This document shows positions 33,757-41,762 of a DNA stretch of 46,547 nucleotides, piece by piece. The DNA is from Candidatus Bipolaricaulota bacterium. GTDB taxonomy: Bacteria > Bipolaricaulota > Bipolaricaulia > RBG-16-55-9 > DRXL01. The notes under the pieces are model-generated. The model was not told the DNA's origin, searched no databases, and saw nothing but the letters and a program-made list of their open reading frames with translations. The translations under genes and the position numbers were made by a program. Positions within the stretch are counted from its first letter, which is position 1. Each line of letters begins with the position of its first letter. The stretch is taken from NCBI GenBank assembly GCA_025060395.1, contig JANXCC010000011.1, positions 1 to 46,547 on the forward strand. Reading direction: 5' to 3'.

Positions 33757-34884
33757 TTAGCCTACGTACACCCGGGCGACTCTCTTGGACAGCGCGGTGA
33801 GCACGACTTCAATGAAGTTCGCTCCGATCCTACGCGCGATCTCCTCGGCAGGCATCTGCGGGCCGATCAGTTCAACCTCGTCTCCAAGCTTGATATCCGG
33901 GATATCCGTCGCGTCGACAGTAGTCTGGTCCATAGAGATCGCGCCGACCATCGGCGCGCGCTTGCCGTGAATCACGACCTCACCCACGTTGGCTAACAGC
34001 CAGAATATGCCGTCGGCATACCCTACGGGGATTGTAACGATCTTCGATGTTCTTTGAGTCTGGAAGCGCCGGCCGTAGCCAATGAAGCTCCCCGCAGGGA
34101 GTTCGTTCATGGTGACGATCCAGGTGCGCACTCGCAAGATGGGCTTGATCGGCTCGGTCCACGGACGCTGCACCTCGGGATAGCCGTACAGCAAGATCCC
34201 CGGACGGACCATATTGTAATAGCCCGTCGTCACCTCGCTCTCGTATTGGATAAGCCCAGAGCTGTTTGCAATATGGCGCAAGGAGGGCAGGATTCCCTCG
34301 CGGTCGAGCTGAGCCAACAGATCGTTGAAGATGCGAATCTGCTGGCGCGTATAGCGCTGGTCTTCTTCTTTCTCGCTGTATGCGCAGGCAAAGTGCGAGA
34401 AGATCCCGACGAATTCTAGGCTAGGCATCTGGGCGATGGCACGGCAGAGCTTCAGCGCATTCTGGGGGAGAGCGCCGTTGCGCCCCATCCCCGTGTCGAC
34501 CTTTACTTGGACGCGAACTCGTCGGCCTTGGCGGTGCGCCTCGGCAGCGAGCGCCTGCGCAAACTCTAAGCTCGAGATCGTAATATCAACGTCGGTGCGC
34601 ACCAGCTCCGGAATATGCGCAAGCCGCGAAGACGAGAGAATGAGAATGGGGCTCTTGATCCCAGCTTCACGGAGCTCTAGAGCTTCGCCGATATTTGCGA
34701 CGCCAAAGTAGTCGATCCCCGCGCGCTCAGCGGCTTGAGCTACTCTTACGGCGCCATGCCCATACGCGTCGGCCTTGACGGGAAAGAGAATCTTTATGTG
34801 CTCCCCCACCCTCGCGCGCACCGTCGCGATGTTGCGCACAAGCTGGTCAAGGTCTATGAGCGCTTCAGCCATATATGGGCGCAT
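33757..34884 (-). CDS. alr: Alanine racemase
   Basis: About 375 residues from the ATG at 34884. It makes D-alanine for peptidoglycan. The PLP lysine lies in FPVKADAYGHG (K37) and the catalytic Tyr in FIGYGRRF near residue 260; the C-terminal GAISMDQTTVD block is typical. The promoter ends 9 bases before this ATG, so the 11-codon extension further upstream is rejected; another ATG at 34872 is possible. First gene of the alr-SAM hydrolase-cca operon. Confidence 0.95.
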   Translation of the reverse strand: MRPYMAEALIDLDQLVRNIATVRARVGEHIKILFPVKADAYGHGAVRVAQAAERAGIDYFGVANIGEALELREAGIKSPILILSSSRLAHIPELVRTDVDITISSLEFAQALAAEAHRQGRRVRVQVKVDTGMGRNGALPQNALKLCRAIAQMPSLEFVGIFSHFACAYSEKEEDQRYTRQQIRIFNDLLAQLDREGILPSLRHIANSSGLIQYESEVTTGYYNMVRPGILLYGYPEVQRPWTEPIKPILRVRTWIVTMNELPAGSFIGYGRRFQTQRTSKIVTIPVGYADGIFWLLANVGEVVIHGKRAPMVGAISMDQTTVDATDIPDIKLGDEVELIGPQMPAEEIARRIGANFIEVVLTALSKRVARVYVG

Positions 34885-34890
34885 AGCACC

Positions 34891-34922
34891 GAGAGTATAC
34901 TCTCTCAAGCAAGCCATCCCAA
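34891..34922 (-). promoter_or_regulatory. alr promoter with a palindrome over the -10 box
   Basis: Minus-strand TTGGGA (34917-34922), 17 bp, TATACT (34894-34899), only 9 bases from the alr ATG. A perfect 14-bp palindrome GAGAGTATACTCTC (34891-34904) covers the -10 box and could be an operator. Confidence 0.6.
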
Positions 34923-35002
34923 GAGAGCGCGACCCTTGTTTCCCAGACCAACTCCCTCAATGAGACTGGACGCTTGTCTCCTCTCAAGGCGCGTCTTCCC
35001 CA

Positions 35003-35055
35003 TACAATCGGTCTCGCCCCCTCACCCTTGCTCGGAGAGGGGCTGGGGGTGAGGG
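35003..35055 (+). promoter_or_regulatory. -10 box and leader hairpin covering the racemase ribosome site
   Basis: TACAAT (35003-35008) precedes CCCTCACCC (35019-35027), which pairs perfectly with GGGTGAGGG (35047-35055). The 3' arm includes the only ribosome-binding-like sequence before the ATG at 35063, so folding would hide it. The hairpin belongs to a common kind of intergenic CCCTCACCC repeat. Confidence 0.5.
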
Positions 35056-35062
35056 TAACTCG

Positions 35063-35833
35063 ATGAAGGTCATTGGAATCTTAGGTGGCATGGGACCAGC
35101 CGCAACGGTCGAACTCTTCCGACGGATTGTTGCCTTGACTCCCGCGCAGCGTGATCAAGACCACATTCCCATCGTGATCGATAATAACCCAAAGATCCCT
35201 GATCGCGGGCTATTTATTTTGCATGGGGGTCCCGACCCACGACCGGCGCTCTGCCGTAGTGCCAGAAGATTAGAGCGCCTGGGGGCAAGCTTCATCGCCA
35301 TGCCATGCAATACGGCTCATGTCTTTTTGCCCTATCTCAAGAAAGCTGTGCGTATCCCATTTCTTGACATGATCGCCGAGACAGGACAAGTCATCGCTGA
35401 GAGCACCGTCGGGCTCTTGGCGACAGAGACCACTATACGCACAGGGCTCTATCATGCCGTATGCTTTGCCCGCGGCATAGGGGTGCTTGTGCCCTTTGCT
35501 CACGATCAAGCGCGCGTGATGGAGATCATCTATGCGATCAAAGGGGGCTCGTTTGCTGTGGAGATGAAACGGGATTTGCGTGCGATTGCGGCGCGTCTGC
35601 GCAAGCGCGGGGCACAAGCTCTGATCGTCGGCTGCACGGAGCTCTCCCTCATCATAGGCCATGGCGATTTCGACGGACCCATCTATGACGCTTTAGATAT
35701 CTTAGCGCGTGCAGCAGTGCGCGAAGCGCTTCAGCACGAGATGCGCCAGATGCCGCAGCTTCTCAAAAAGAGCCTGATAAAGATCAAAACAATGGCGAGC
35801 AAGATTAGCACGAGTATCGCCGAGAGCACCTGA
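35063..35833 (+). CDS. Aspartate/glutamate racemase family protein
   Basis: 256 residues. The N-terminus is IGILGGMGPAAT. The two catalytic cysteines sit in MPCNTAH (C82) and GCTELS (C191), the pair used by cofactor-independent racemases. Aspartate racemase is most likely. The last 25 residues (Lys- and Ser-rich) extend past the usual domain and overlap a possible small ORF on the other strand. alr nearby points to D-amino-acid supply for the wall. Confidence 0.9.
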   Translation: MKVIGILGGMGPAATVELFRRIVALTPAQRDQDHIPIVIDNNPKIPDRGLFILHGGPDPRPALCRSARRLERLGASFIAMPCNTAHVFLPYLKKAVRIPFLDMIAETGQVIAESTVGLLATETTIRTGLYHAVCFARGIGVLVPFAHDQARVMEIIYAIKGGSFAVEMKRDLRAIAARLRKRGAQALIVGCTELSLIIGHGDFDGPIYDALDILARAAVREALQHEMRQMPQLLKKSLIKIKTMASKISTSIAEST

Positions 35834-35844
35834 CGCATGCGCAT
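35731..35844 (-). CDS. Possible 37-residue single-span membrane peptide
   Basis: Begins MRMRQVLSAILVLILLAIVL and ends CGIWRISC, giving one hydrophobic helix with positive residues in front. It has its own minus-strand TACAAT (35859-35864) 20 bases upstream and a GGGGAG ribosome-like site. It lies antisense to the racemase tail. It may be chance; the paired promoter, ribosome site and clean hydrophobic profile are why it is listed. Confidence 0.3.
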   Translation of the reverse strand: MRMRQVLSAILVLILLAIVLIFIRLFLRSCGIWRISC

Positions 35845-35875
35845 ACGTTCTGCTCCCCATTGTAGCAGCGGGGAC

Positions 35876-35905
35876 TTGACAAGAGAATGGCATTGAGGTG
35901 AAAAT
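35876..35905 (+). promoter_or_regulatory. Promoter of the mgtC-like gene
   Basis: Perfect TTGACA (35876-35881), a 17- or 18-bp spacer and TGAAAAT (35899-35905). The ATG at 35912 is 6-7 bases on, so the message is probably leaderless. Confidence 0.6.
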
Positions 35906-35911
35906 CGAGCT

Positions 35912-36328
35912 ATGGTTTTAAATTGGGAATTGACCATACGCCTTGTAGTAGCGGCGATCTTGGGAGGGCTGGTGGGATGGGAGCGTGAGCGGGCTCAACG
36001 TCCTGCGGGGCTGAGGACGTATATGCTGGTCGCGGTTGGGTCTGGGCTGTTTACAGTGCTCTCCGTCACTGGCTTTGGGCCGGACGCTGATCCTGGACGC
36101 TTAGCTGCGAATATTGCTGTGGGAATCGGGTTTTTAGGGGCAGGCACGATCTTTCGCGAGGGGGAGGTCATCCGCGGATTGACGACGGCTGCAGGGCTCT
36201 GGACAGTGGCGGCGATCGGAATGGCAGCAGGACTCGGGCAGTATCTTCTCGCCACGATCTCCACGGTGATCGTGCTGGTGATCCTGGCAGGCGTGCGATT
36301 GTTAGAGACGCATAAGAACTCGCGCTAG
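35912..36328 (+). CDS. MgtC/SapB-family membrane protein
   Basis: 138 residues, four hydrophobic spans. Family signature: GGLVGWERERAQRPAGLRTY, then VGIGFLGAGTIF and GLTTAAGLWTVAAIGMAAG. It has only the membrane domain; the cytoplasmic ACT-like domain of longer members is absent. Members affect magnesium and membrane-potential homeostasis. It converges on the O-methyltransferase with a 4-bp overlap. Confidence 0.92.
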   Translation: MVLNWELTIRLVVAAILGGLVGWERERAQRPAGLRTYMLVAVGSGLFTVLSVTGFGPDADPGRLAANIAVGIGFLGAGTIFREGEVIRGLTTAAGLWTVAAIGMAAGLGQYLLATISTVIVLVILAGVRLLETHKNSR

Positions 36329-36951
36329 CGCTTGCGACTGAGCGCTATCCCATCGCGCACAGGCACGATGATCGTCTCCAGGGCCGGATGGGTGTGTATA
36401 TATCGATTGAACTCTTGAATAGATCGTGTCGTCTCATCGGGATTGGTCTGGACAACGCGACCGCTCCAGAGGACGTTATCGGTTACGACCAGGGCGCCTC
36501 GGCTTAGCTTGGGAAGAGCTAGATCCAGAAGCATCTTATACTGATGCTTGTCGGCGTCAAGGAAGAAAAAGTCGAATCTCCCACGCAGTTTGGGAAGCCA
36601 GTCTACGCCGTCACCGACTAAGACGTGGACGCGGCGAGTTAGGCCAGCTTCAGCCAGGTTACGCCGTGCTTCCTGGGCGATCTTCTCGTCACGTTCTATA
36701 GTAATGACGCGTCCGGGGGCACAGGCTCGGGCCAGCCAGATCGTCGAGTATCCAAGAGCTGTACCGATCTCTAGAATCCTTCTGGCGCGGCTGAGGCGCA
36801 CTAGAAGATAGAGTAATCTTCCCACAAGGGGACCAATGATGGGGATATCGCGCGTGTCGGCCTCTTGCTCCAAGCGTATCATCAGGGGATCGCGCGGAGG
36901 CACAAGCTCATAAAGATATTGCTCGATGTCGGGAGAGGTGATGCCGTTCAT
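36325..36951 (-). CDS. Class I SAM-dependent O-methyltransferase (caffeoyl-CoA-type)
   Basis: 208 residues. SAM motif ILEIGTALGYSTIWLA; metal and catalytic residues in FFLDADKHQY and VTDNVLWSGRV. This is the small divalent-metal-dependent methyltransferase family related to COMT and tRNA-modifying TrmR; the substrate is not decidable. The start is the ATG at 36951. Confidence 0.9.
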   Translation of the reverse strand: MNGITSPDIEQYLYELVPPRDPLMIRLEQEADTRDIPIIGPLVGRLLYLLVRLSRARRILEIGTALGYSTIWLARACAPGRVITIERDEKIAQEARRNLAEAGLTRRVHVLVGDGVDWLPKLRGRFDFFFLDADKHQYKMLLDLALPKLSRGALVVTDNVLWSGRVVQTNPDETTRSIQEFNRYIHTHPALETIIVPVRDGIALSRKR

Positions 36952-37035
36952 AGCGAGCTTTAGTCTAGCGTGTCAGTGTCCTCTCTGCAAGAGATCACTC
37001 AAGCTGATCGAGGCGATACTCTTTGTCTCCCAAAG

Positions 37036-37593
37036 TTAGAATCGGTGAGTAAAGAGCGCGATTCTATACGTGGGCGTCGGGCCTTGGAGGACAGTCGCGC
37101 CGATGTTATACCCGATCGTCGCCCCAAGGGCAGCCATCGTCACCGGATTGACAACGAGCGAGAGGTCTGTGGGTTCGACTACCCAGTTGCCCGCGACCGC
37201 CGCGCCCACAAGTGTCCCCAGAACGCTTCCGACGAACGCTAACAGCACGTTGCCCTGGATGCCAACTAGGGTCCCTGCTAGGGCAACCCCAAGAAACGTA
37301 GCTCCCGGAGGGATCCCTAGATTTGGACCGACTATCAAAGAGATGAGCGTTGTGCCCAGCTCGCAGGAGCGTCGTTCCGGTTGTGCCGGTGGGCATGGTT
37401 GCATCAGTGAGAGCGTCCAATAGGTCGCATAGAAGCCTAAGCCGCCTCCTAAGATCGCCCCTTGCACTCCAAAGAGAAATTCGAGTACGATATAATCGGT
37501 TGGCTGCGTCGGGCGCTCTGCGCGCCCCTCTGCAGCAGGTAAGGCCATCAGCATTGCCAGGGCGAACACACAGATCTTCTTAGAACAGATCAT
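37036..37593 (-). CDS. Secreted Gly/Ala-rich hydrophobic protein
   Basis: 185 residues. A signal peptide ends near PAAEGRAE. The mature part has several Gly-rich hydrophobic stretches (GAILGGGLGFYATYW, GVALAGTLVGIQGNVLLAFVGSVLGTLVGAAVAG) reminiscent of glycine-zipper proteins, plus two cysteines around PCPPAQPERRSC. It overlaps the barrel gene upstream by 14 bp, so both are made together and may share the outer envelope. Family not recognised. Confidence 0.65.
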   Translation of the reverse strand: MICSKKICVFALAMLMALPAAEGRAERPTQPTDYIVLEFLFGVQGAILGGGLGFYATYWTLSLMQPCPPAQPERRSCELGTTLISLIVGPNLGIPPGATFLGVALAGTLVGIQGNVLLAFVGSVLGTLVGAAVAGNWVVEPTDLSLVVNPVTMAALGATIGYNIGATVLQGPTPTYRIALFTHRF

Positions 37594-38701
37594 AGTTTGC
37601 TGTGATCGTCAGGCCTTGAGTCCACTCTTCAAAGTCGCTTGCCAGCGTGAATTCTAGCTGCACCGCGAGATTGAGATTTGCCTGCACTTGAAACGTCAAG
37701 CGCAGATCGATGCTCTGAATGTCTAAGGGGGATCGAGCTTTGAACTGCGTGCGCACAAAGTTATATGTTGCTTGAGCGTCTATCGTCTCAGTGATGCGGA
37801 AGGAATAATGCGCTTGCGCGATGAGCACGTAGTCTTCTAAAAGACCGAGTGAAGAGCCAAAACGCAAGCTGCTCTTGAACTGTGAGCGTGGCGCCGGGGC
37901 GAGTGCGTACTCAAACGACGCTAAGGTGAGCCAATCGCGCGTTTCTCCTTGTGGGGCGAGCAGTTCATAGCCCAGCCCCAGCCGTAGCTCCCAGCCGCAA
38001 AGCTTCTCGTCAGCCGTCTCATTGATGATCTCTTCGATGCGCAGAAGCGCCACAGCGCCGAGCTGCCCGTGAGGGACGAACCCCGTCGCTTCGATGATCT
38101 CTTCTAATCGCTGCACAAGGCTTGCTAGATCTGGAAATTCAGCGCGCCGCCCGATGGTGTCAGCAAGCTCAAAGATCACGGTTGCGGGCAACGGCGCGGA
38201 GATCGCTTTTAACCCTAAAAGACGCTCTTGGATCTTGAGGGCTTTTGAGAGCGCCGTGACATCTTTAAAGCGCCCGTAGCCCAAGCCTGCGGAGACCCGT
38301 AGCCCAGGGCTGACGAACGTCGTGGCCCCTTGAGTTTCCGCGCCGATGAAGCCGAAGAAGTTCGTCTGCGCTATATACGCTCGGAGATTGAGTGTGCCGT
38401 CGGCTTGGTAGGTAAACGCGTCTTTAGTCAGGTCGAGCTTCAGGGTGGCCTGTTGAGAGAGTCCAAAAGTCGGGGCATCGAGCACGCGTGAGAACGATGC
38501 CCGCACACTCCCTGAGTTGACGTTGTCGCGATTGTCTGCAAATTGATCGTTATAGTAGCGATAATTCGCAGACAGTTTTAAGTCTCGAAACTCACTGCGT
38601 GGCGGCGTGTACCCACAGAGAGGCCCCAGGCGTGGTTGCGCAAAGACGCCCTCCGTGCCGCAGACTATGAGGGCTATGAGAATCGCAAAGAGTTTTTTCA
38701 T
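37580..38701 (-). CDS. Predicted outer-membrane beta-barrel protein
   Basis: 373 residues. A signal peptide ends VFAQ. Many alternating beta-strand segments such as LKLSANYRYYND, LRVSAGLGYGRF and SSLRFGSSLGLL follow, and the chain ends TITANYDLF with the terminal Phe used by barrel-assembly machinery. A helical insertion lies in the middle (around LVQRLEEIIEATGF). It supports a double-membrane cell. Specific function unknown. First gene of a pair with the protein at 37036-37593. Confidence 0.7.
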   Translation of the reverse strand: MKKLFAILIALIVCGTEGVFAQPRLGPLCGYTPPRSEFRDLKLSANYRYYNDQFADNRDNVNSGSVRASFSRVLDAPTFGLSQQATLKLDLTKDAFTYQADGTLNLRAYIAQTNFFGFIGAETQGATTFVSPGLRVSAGLGYGRFKDVTALSKALKIQERLLGLKAISAPLPATVIFELADTIGRRAEFPDLASLVQRLEEIIEATGFVPHGQLGAVALLRIEEIINETADEKLCGWELRLGLGYELLAPQGETRDWLTLASFEYALAPAPRSQFKSSLRFGSSLGLLEDYVLIAQAHYSFRITETIDAQATYNFVRTQFKARSPLDIQSIDLRLTFQVQANLNLAVQLEFTLASDFEEWTQGLTITANYDLF

Positions 38702-38788
38702 AGTGTGTAAGGTATTTTACTCAACGCGGAGCGGGTGTCGTCAAATCCCTGGACGAAAGGCGACGGATTTGGTAAAACTGGGAGCAGA

Positions 38789-39679
38789 ATGTTGAAGAGA
38801 TTTTTTGTTCTTTGGGGCGTTGTCTCTCTTGTTATAGGAGGAGGTGTGCTCGGCTGGCTGTGGTGGACGACACAGTCAAAGTCACCTCTAAGCACCACGG
38901 CGCTGCCGCCAGCGCCACCGTTGTCTGAGCCCTCGCCAATCCCGAGGTCAGCACCGGAATCCCCCACCCAGGTGGAGGAGGTTCCTCTCACAGTGACGTC
39001 TGGAGTGGTTGACAATGGAACGCTGGTTATTGATATTCGTGGCCAGCGCATCGGCACCGAAGACTATACTCTTGAGCGTCGCGAGCATGGCGAGCTGGTC
39101 CTGCGCTCGCAGGGCAAGCTCCAGTTCAAAATCGCTTGGTTTGATGTTAAGGCAACGTTCGAACAAGTCATAACGTTCACAGCACAACGTCGCCCTATGA
39201 GCTATCAGCTGGCATTAGACGGTCCCATGGGGATCGGCCGGCGGAGGGTAAGTGCGAGCTTCGGCGCGACGGCGGGCATAGTCACCGACGGCGAGCGCCA
39301 GAGTGAGATCGCTCTTTCCGAAGAGCCGTTTTTGGTGCTGGGCATGTTCAGTTCTTATGCGATTCTGCCCTTGTGGGCTACACCTGAGGCTCCGCAGAAG
39401 CTCAAGGTCGTCACTCTCCGGGGCGACCGTCGCGACCAGCGTGACATTTGGGTGGTCTTGGAATACGTCGGCCCTGTCACCCTATACGATGCGCAGGGGA
39501 ATTCTTTTGAAGCAGAAGAATATCTGCTTAAGGGCGAGCGCCTCACGCTGAAGTTCTATCTCACCGCGAAGCGACTGCTAGCGTTATACAACGACACGCA
39601 AAAGAACGAGGAGAGATTTCTTATCTATCGGAGCGATCTCTTCCCCCAAGGGTTTACCATGCCTCCTGCACACAACTAG
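38789..39679 (+). CDS. Membrane-anchored extracytoplasmic protein of unknown family
   Basis: 296 residues from the ATG at 38789 (GGAG 5 bases upstream). An N-terminal span (LVIGGGVLGWLWW) is followed by a Pro/Ser linker (about residues 33-65) and a beta-rich domain with repeated strand patterns (TLVIDIRGQRIGTEDYTLERR, then FEQVITFTAQRRPM). It resembles proteins that hold lipids or parts of envelope complexes, but I cannot name it. Divergent from the barrel gene 87 bp away, so the two may act together. Confidence 0.7.
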   Translation: MLKRFFVLWGVVSLVIGGGVLGWLWWTTQSKSPLSTTALPPAPPLSEPSPIPRSAPESPTQVEEVPLTVTSGVVDNGTLVIDIRGQRIGTEDYTLERREHGELVLRSQGKLQFKIAWFDVKATFEQVITFTAQRRPMSYQLALDGPMGIGRRRVSASFGATAGIVTDGERQSEIALSEEPFLVLGMFSSYAILPLWATPEAPQKLKVVTLRGDRRDQRDIWVVLEYVGPVTLYDAQGNSFEAEEYLLKGERLTLKFYLTAKRLLALYNDTQKNEERFLIYRSDLFPQGFTMPPAHN

Positions 39680-39794
39680 TCTCTCTGAAAGTGTTCTCCT
39701 GCTCAGGCAGCAGGGCATCGAAGAGGTGACAACGGTTCTTGACCCCACGAAATCACGGTGCTATGGATAGAGTTATGGAGGGAGGAGATTGTGG

Positions 39795-41057
39795 GTGAAG
39801 GGCATGGTTCGTGCTCTGTGGCTCAGTGTGATAGTGGGTGTTGGAGCTTGTCTTTTAGTTCTGTGGGCGTATGCGCAGCTTCAGGGCGGTGGGGGAAGCC
39901 CCCTCTCACCTGAGATCTTAGGAGTGGATCTGTGGCCGGTAATCCCGGCTGATGGGAGTAAGACGTTTGGAGCGGTGCGCTTTCGTGATACCGATGGGGA
40001 TATTATTCAAGCGCGGTTCGACGTCGTGGAGGCTGTCGACTTCGCGCCATTCAGTTTTAACCCCAAGGTGAAGGGACAAACAAGCGGGAGCTTCCCGTTC
40101 TTCGTCTTTTCGAAGATCCCTCAAAAAGTCCGGTTACGCCTCACTTTGATAGACGAAGCGGGCAATCGGAGCCTCCCTGTGGAATTCAGCTTCGAAGCCG
40201 TCGTGCTCATCACCTTCTTGGGGAAGTGGGGGACGCGCGGGACGGGAGAAGCTCAATTCAATGGGATTTCGCATCTAGCGCTCGATGGGCGTGGAAACGT
40301 TTATGTGACTGACTTCGGCTTAGATAAGGTGCAGAAGTTCACCAGTGATGGGAAATTTCTCTTACAATGGGGTGGGCGCGGCACGGGCAATGGCCAGCTC
40401 ACTGGGCCGTTAGGGATTGCTGTAGACTATCAGGGCCATGTCTACGTCGCCGACGCGGGGAATCAAAGAATCCAGAAATTTACTGAGAGCGGGGCTTTTC
40501 TCACGAAGTGGGGCAGCTTGGGCATAGGCGAGGGGCAGTTCAGCTTCCCTACGGGAGTAGCCACGGACCCTGTAGGGAACGTCTACGTCGCTGACAGAGT
40601 CAACAATAGAATTCAAAAGTTCAGCCCCACAGGCGTGCTGATTGCGCGCTGGGGGATGTTCGGCCAAGCGGAGTCGCAATTCAACGCGCCCAACGATATT
40701 GCCGTAAGTAATCGGGGTATCGTCTATGTGCTCGATACGGGCAATGGGCGGGTGCAGAAATTTATGTCCGACGGGTCATATTTAGGACAGTGGGGTTCTA
40801 TCGGGGATCGTCCCGGGCAGTTCCAAGCGCCGATGGGGATTGCTGTGGACGCTCACGGCTACGTCTACGTCGCTGACACAGGGAATGACCGGATTCAAAA
40901 ATTCTCTGCTGATGGGGCGTTTATCGTGAAGTGGGGCAGCTTAGGAGCCGGTGACGGTCAATTCGATCAACCTGTGGACATTGCTGTTGATAGCGACGGG
41001 ATCATCTACGTCGCTGAAGCGGGAAACCATCGCATTCAGAAGATCAAGTTCAAGTGA
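39795..41057 (+). CDS. Secreted NHL-repeat beta-propeller protein
   Basis: About 420 residues from a GTG at 39795, placed 7 bases after GGAGGAG. A hydrophobic N-terminal signal is followed by a small beta domain and then six NHL repeats of about 47 residues from residue 140, each with a GIAVD.xGxVYVAD core and a NxRIQKF turn. NHL propellers usually bind proteins or sugars. The longest frame begins at a TTG two codons earlier. It overlaps ruvX tail to tail by 8 bp. Confidence 0.88.
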   Translation: MKGMVRALWLSVIVGVGACLLVLWAYAQLQGGGGSPLSPEILGVDLWPVIPADGSKTFGAVRFRDTDGDIIQARFDVVEAVDFAPFSFNPKVKGQTSGSFPFFVFSKIPQKVRLRLTLIDEAGNRSLPVEFSFEAVVLITFLGKWGTRGTGEAQFNGISHLALDGRGNVYVTDFGLDKVQKFTSDGKFLLQWGGRGTGNGQLTGPLGIAVDYQGHVYVADAGNQRIQKFTESGAFLTKWGSLGIGEGQFSFPTGVATDPVGNVYVADRVNNRIQKFSPTGVLIARWGMFGQAESQFNAPNDIAVSNRGIVYVLDTGNGRVQKFMSDGSYLGQWGSIGDRPGQFQAPMGIAVDAHGYVYVADTGNDRIQKFSADGAFIVKWGSLGAGDGQFDQPVDIAVDSDGIIYVAEAGNHRIQKIKFK

Positions 41058-41493
41058 TCCCTGCTTGGTCTTGAACAGAGCTGGATTTTGTGAGCAGATA
41101 CCCTTGCAAGATCAAGACAGCAGCGAGGGTGTCGCGCTTGGCCTTACGCTTTTTGCGACTCAGATTGGCTTGGAGCAACACGCGCTCGGCCTCAACGGTC
41201 GTCAGACGTTCATCGAACGTCGAGACAGGGAGTTTTAAGTGTTCTTCGAGCAGTCTCTTAAATTCGAGAGCTTGCTCGGCCTTGGGCCCCAGCGAGCCGT
41301 CCATATTGACGGGCAGGCCCAGCACAATCTCGGTGATCCGATACTGAGCAACCAGATCGCGCAAGAATTGTAGATCGCGCTCGCAATCCGTGCGTTCATA
41401 AACGGCGAGTGGGCTGGCGAGCGTGTGGCTCTCGTCGCTGAGAGCTAATCCGAGACGCTTCTCACCGAAGTCTATGCCGAGTATGCGGCCCAT
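41050..41493 (-). CDS. RuvX/YqgF-type Holliday junction resolvase-like protein
   Basis: 147 residues from the ATG at 41493. RNase H-like fold: ILGIDFGEKRLGLALSDE (D7) with VLGLPVNMDGSLGPKA and FDERLTTVEAER. It is related to YqgF, which acts in 16S rRNA end maturation and recombination. The 19-codon extension in front has no support. Confidence 0.9.
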   Translation of the reverse strand: MGRILGIDFGEKRLGLALSDESHTLASPLAVYERTDCERDLQFLRDLVAQYRITEIVLGLPVNMDGSLGPKAEQALEFKRLLEEHLKLPVSTFDERLTTVEAERVLLQANLSRKKRKAKRDTLAAVLILQGYLLTKSSSVQDQAGIT

Positions 41494-41564
41494 CGCCCAG
41501 AGCTTAGAGCATTTCTCATGCACGTGCAATGTCGGTATACTGTATCCCAAGGAGCGTGAGCGCT

Positions 41565-41762
41565 ATGGCTATTGAGACACTCGCTGAAGCCGTCGCGGCC
41601 AGCGAAACGTGGATCAGCGTCTGGCACGACACGAACGAACACGAAGTCTACGTGCAGTACGGCTATGTCGATATCAGTATGCCCGTGGAGGACTTTGAGG
41701 ACTTCGTGGAGACGCTCGTCGAGGCACGACAGAAGCTCAGTCAACCGAAGAAGAAGCGCTAG
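41565..41762 (+). CDS. Small hypothetical protein, 65 residues
   Basis: Begins MAIETLAEAVAASETWISVW and has an acidic region EDFEDFVETLVEA, then a basic tail PKKKR. AAGGAG precedes the ATG and TATACT lies at 41536-41541, giving a short leader of about 17 bases. It overlaps comEC tail to tail by 4 bp. Family not recognised. Confidence 0.7.
   Translation: MAIETLAEAVAASETWISVWHDTNEHEVYVQYGYVDISMPVEDFEDFVETLVEARQKLSQPKKKR

Noticed and set aside
33517-33996. 159-codon plus-strand ORF opposite the SAM hydrolase and alr
   Set aside because: Spans two well-supported minus-strand genes and has no recognisable domain.
37106-37420. Open frames inside the secreted Gly-rich gene
   Set aside because: They are shadows of 37036-37593, with no ribosome site or family pattern.
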